From: Phycisphaerales bacterium
GTDB taxonomy: Bacteria > Planctomycetota > Phycisphaerae > Tepidisphaerales > Tepidisphaeraceae
NCBI GenBank assembly: GCA_028288875.1
Contig: JAQGHK010000587.1
Span: 1-6,020 of the forward strand
DNA: 6,020 nucleotides
Reading direction: 5' to 3'
Shown here: positions 4,391 to 6,020 of the stretch, piece by piece
Layout of the letters: every line of letters begins with the position of its first letter
Numbering within the stretch: position 1 is the stretch's first letter
Program-made: the position numbers and the translations under genes
The notes under the pieces: model-generated
What the model saw: only the letters and a program-made list of their open reading frames with translations
What the model was told of the DNA's origin: nothing
The model's database searches: none

Positions 4391-6020
4391 TTAAATTTGC
4401 GGAACGGCTTCGACCGGGATGGCTGCGTCGAACTCAGCTTCGGGCACGTGAACGACCAGCGGCGTTTCGACGGCCAAGCGTACATTGGGATGGCCAGCCA
4501 TGAACACGGCGTAAAGCGCGAACGCCACGGCGAACGTCACGAACACGCTGTAGTCGTAGGCCAGCCTGAGCACGTCAGCGATGCGATTGTCCGAGAGCAG
4601 CAAATGTCCACCGCTGACATGGTCGAGAAAACCTGGCACGCATAGGGAGATCGCCACCGCTCCGGCGAGCATGGCCGACCAGTTAATACCGCGGTCATAG
4701 GCATAGCGACCTTCGCGGCGGAAGAGGTCGGCGACTGAAAATCGGGTGCGGCGGAGCAGCCAGTAGTCACAAATCAGAACGCCGCCAACGGCACCCAGCA
4801 AAGCGGAATATCCGATCAGCCAGGTGAAAATATAACCATTCGGATCGGCGACCAGTTTCCACGGCATGATCACGATTCCGATCAGGCCGGTGATCACGCC
4901 GCCGAGACGGAACCCGATGAATCGCGGGGCGAGGTTCGCAAAGTCATTCGCAGGGCTGACCACATTCGCGGCGATGTTCGTCGCGAGAGTGGCTAAGGCG
5001 ATCGCACCCATCGACAGACCGAGCGCCCAAGGGTTCTTAAATGTGGCGACGAGGTTCACGGGATCCCACAGGTCCTTGGTCCACGCATCGCCGAAGATGA
5101 CAACGGTCGCACTGGACACCGCGACAGCAATGAAGGCGAATAACGCCATCGTCGTCGGCAAGGCGACACTCTGGCCGATCACCTGGTCGCGCTGGCTTTT
5201 GGCATAGCGGGAAAAATCAGGAATGTTCAACGACACGGTCGCCCAGAAACCGACGTTGGCCGTCAGCGCGGGAGCAAAGAACTTCCAAAATTGGCCGGCC
5301 TTTTCGCCGCCGGGAGCAAAGATGTTCGGCGCGTGGAAAAGTGAGCCGAACCCGCCGGCCCGAAAGTAAGCCCAGCCGACGAGCGCGAGGCCCACCACGA
5401 TCAGCAATGGCGCTTTGATAATGAGCAGCCAGCGGATGGAATTGATGCCCGAGTAGATGACGATGATATTCAGCACCCAGAACGCCATGAACGCGCCGAA
5501 CTGCGGCGCGGTGATGCCGAGGTCGTAGCCGTGGAAAACGACGTGGGAGTATTTCGCCCATTCCGGCTTGAAGATGCACGCGATGGCGAACAAGGCCGCG
5601 CCGCCGATCCAGCACTGAATGCCAAACCAGCCGCAGCCAACAAGGGCACGGAGCATGGCCGGCACGTTCGCGCCACGCACGCCGAAGCTCGCGCGTGCGT
5701 AGACGGGGAACGGGATGCCATACTTCGTGCCGGCGTGCGCATTGAGCACCATCGGAATTAACACGATCAGGTTCGCCAAAAAAATCGTCAGCACCGTCTG
5801 CCACCAGTTGAAGCCGGTGGCATACAGGCCGCTGGCCTGCAGGTAGGTTGGGATACAGGCGCACATCGACACCCATAACGCGGCGACCGACCAGACCGAC
5901 CACTTGCGATCAGCCGCCGTGGTCGGGGCCAGATCCTGGTTGTATAGGCGCGATTGGGTAACGTCTTCAGGCAGGCCTTCCCAGGCGTGGGCGGCGGGAC
6001 TTTCGGTGGCGAGCGTAGTC
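4391..6020 (-). CDS. NCS1-family nucleobase:cation symporter (N-terminal start lies beyond the window edge)
   Basis: Inner-membrane importer of the NCS1 family (cytosine, uracil, allantoin or hydantoin with H+ or Na+). The first full codon visible is at 6019-6017 and the frame is open to the TAA at 4391, giving 542 residues. The visible N-terminus has the cytoplasmic family motif LYNQDLAPTTAADRKW (residues 25-40) and then the first membrane segment (WSVAALWVSMCACIPTYL). A GTG at 5872 falls inside that segment and is not the real start. Other signatures are GWFGIQCWIGG (5600-5632), whose Trp and Gln match substrate contacts in Mhp1, NIPDFSRYAKS (around 5195-5227), NIAANVVSPANDFANL (4931-4978) and DYWLLRR (around 4748-4768). 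About 12 hydrophobic segments are present, and the C-terminal tail is acidic and probably cytoplasmic. The stop is 10 bases before preA, so the two are almost certainly co-transcribed, favouring a pyrimidine or hydantoin-like substrate. The exact substrate cannot be read from sequence. Confidence 0.92.
   Translation of the reverse strand, partial: TTLATESPAAHAWEGLPEDVTQSRLYNQDLAPTTAADRKWSVWSVAALWVSMCACIPTYLQASGLYATGFNWWQTVLTIFLANLIVLIPMVLNAHAGTKYGIPFPVYARASFGVRGANVPAMLRALVGCGWFGIQCWIGGAALFAIACIFKPEWAKYSHVVFHGYDLGITAPQFGAFMAFWVLNIIVIYSGINSIRWLLIIKAPLLIVVGLALVGWAYFRAGGFGSLFHAPNIFAPGGEKAGQFWKFFAPALTANVGFWATVSLNIPDFSRYAKSQRDQVIGQSVALPTTMALFAFIAVAVSSATVVIFGDAWTKDLWDPVNLVATFKNPWALGLSMGAIALATLATNIAANVVSPANDFANLAPRFIGFRLGGVITGLIGIVIMPWKLVADPNGYIFTWLIGYSALLGAVGGVLICDYWLLRRTRFSVADLFRREGRYAYDRGINWSAMLAGAVAISLCVPGFLDHVSGGHLLLSDNRIADVLRLAYDYSVFVTFAVAFALYAVFMAGHPNVRLAVETPLVVHVPEAEFDAAIPVEAVPQI

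Noticed and set aside
4381..4485. A 35-codon N-terminal extension of PreA
   Set aside because: It overlaps the permease C-terminus in another frame and encodes a basic, unconserved stretch. The ATG at 4380 begins right at the family N-terminus and follows the permease stop by 10 bases.
3277..4503. A 408-codon open frame on the plus strand
   Set aside because: It is the antisense shadow of preA, with biased composition (Asp, His, Arg, Leu), no recognisable domain and no ribosome binding site evidence.
4391..5500. Several other 60-110 codon frames on both strands across the permease and preA
   Set aside because: They overlap genes with clear family signatures, show frame-shifted composition and lack ribosome binding sites.
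1..6020. CRISPR array, transposon ends, tRNA or a defence-system module
   Set aside because: No regularly spaced direct repeats, transposase or integrase motifs, tRNA-like cloverleaf or defence-protein domains were found on either strand.

Overview
This window looks like bacterial chromosome of moderately high GC, estimated by eye at near 60%. Every gene I can support lies on the minus strand, so transcription runs from high to low coordinates. Three traits point to a planctomycete or a relative: a signal peptidase I with a two-CxxC zinc-ribbon-like insertion, a long LeuD that resembles the plant chloroplast type, and a secreted protein of a kind I associate with planctomycete genomes. This assignment is inference and has moderate confidence. 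I see no rRNA, tRNA, CRISPR array, insertion sequence or phage gene.

Reading in the direction of transcription, the first unit (6020 down to 3250) holds an NCS1-family nucleobase/cation symporter, cut off by the right edge of the window, followed 10 bases later by a PreA-type dihydropyrimidine dehydrogenase. The pair suggests uptake and then reduction of a pyrimidine or related ring compound. This PreA keeps its FMN and substrate residues but has no C-terminal 2x[4Fe-4S] domain; a Lys/Ala/Glu-rich tail takes its place. A strong intrinsic terminator (11-bp stem, 4-base loop, T-rich run) closes the unit.

The second unit (3119 down to 1) contains a secreted protein of unknown function, leuD (leucine synthesis), an ogt-type DNA alkyltransferase whose start overlaps the leuD stop, upp (uracil salvage), and lepB-like signal peptidase I, cut off by the left edge. 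Gaps are 31, -4, 6 and 59 bases with no terminator between genes, so co-transcription is likely, although the functions are unrelated. Upp and the permease/PreA pair both concern pyrimidine bases, with opposite fates: salvage into UMP versus reduction.

Overall this is mostly ordinary housekeeping sequence. I found no convincing new defence, mobile or regulatory system. The points most worth checking are the ferredoxin-less PreA, the secreted unknown protein, the zinc-ribbon signal peptidase, and an apparent excess of the palindrome GCGATCGC.
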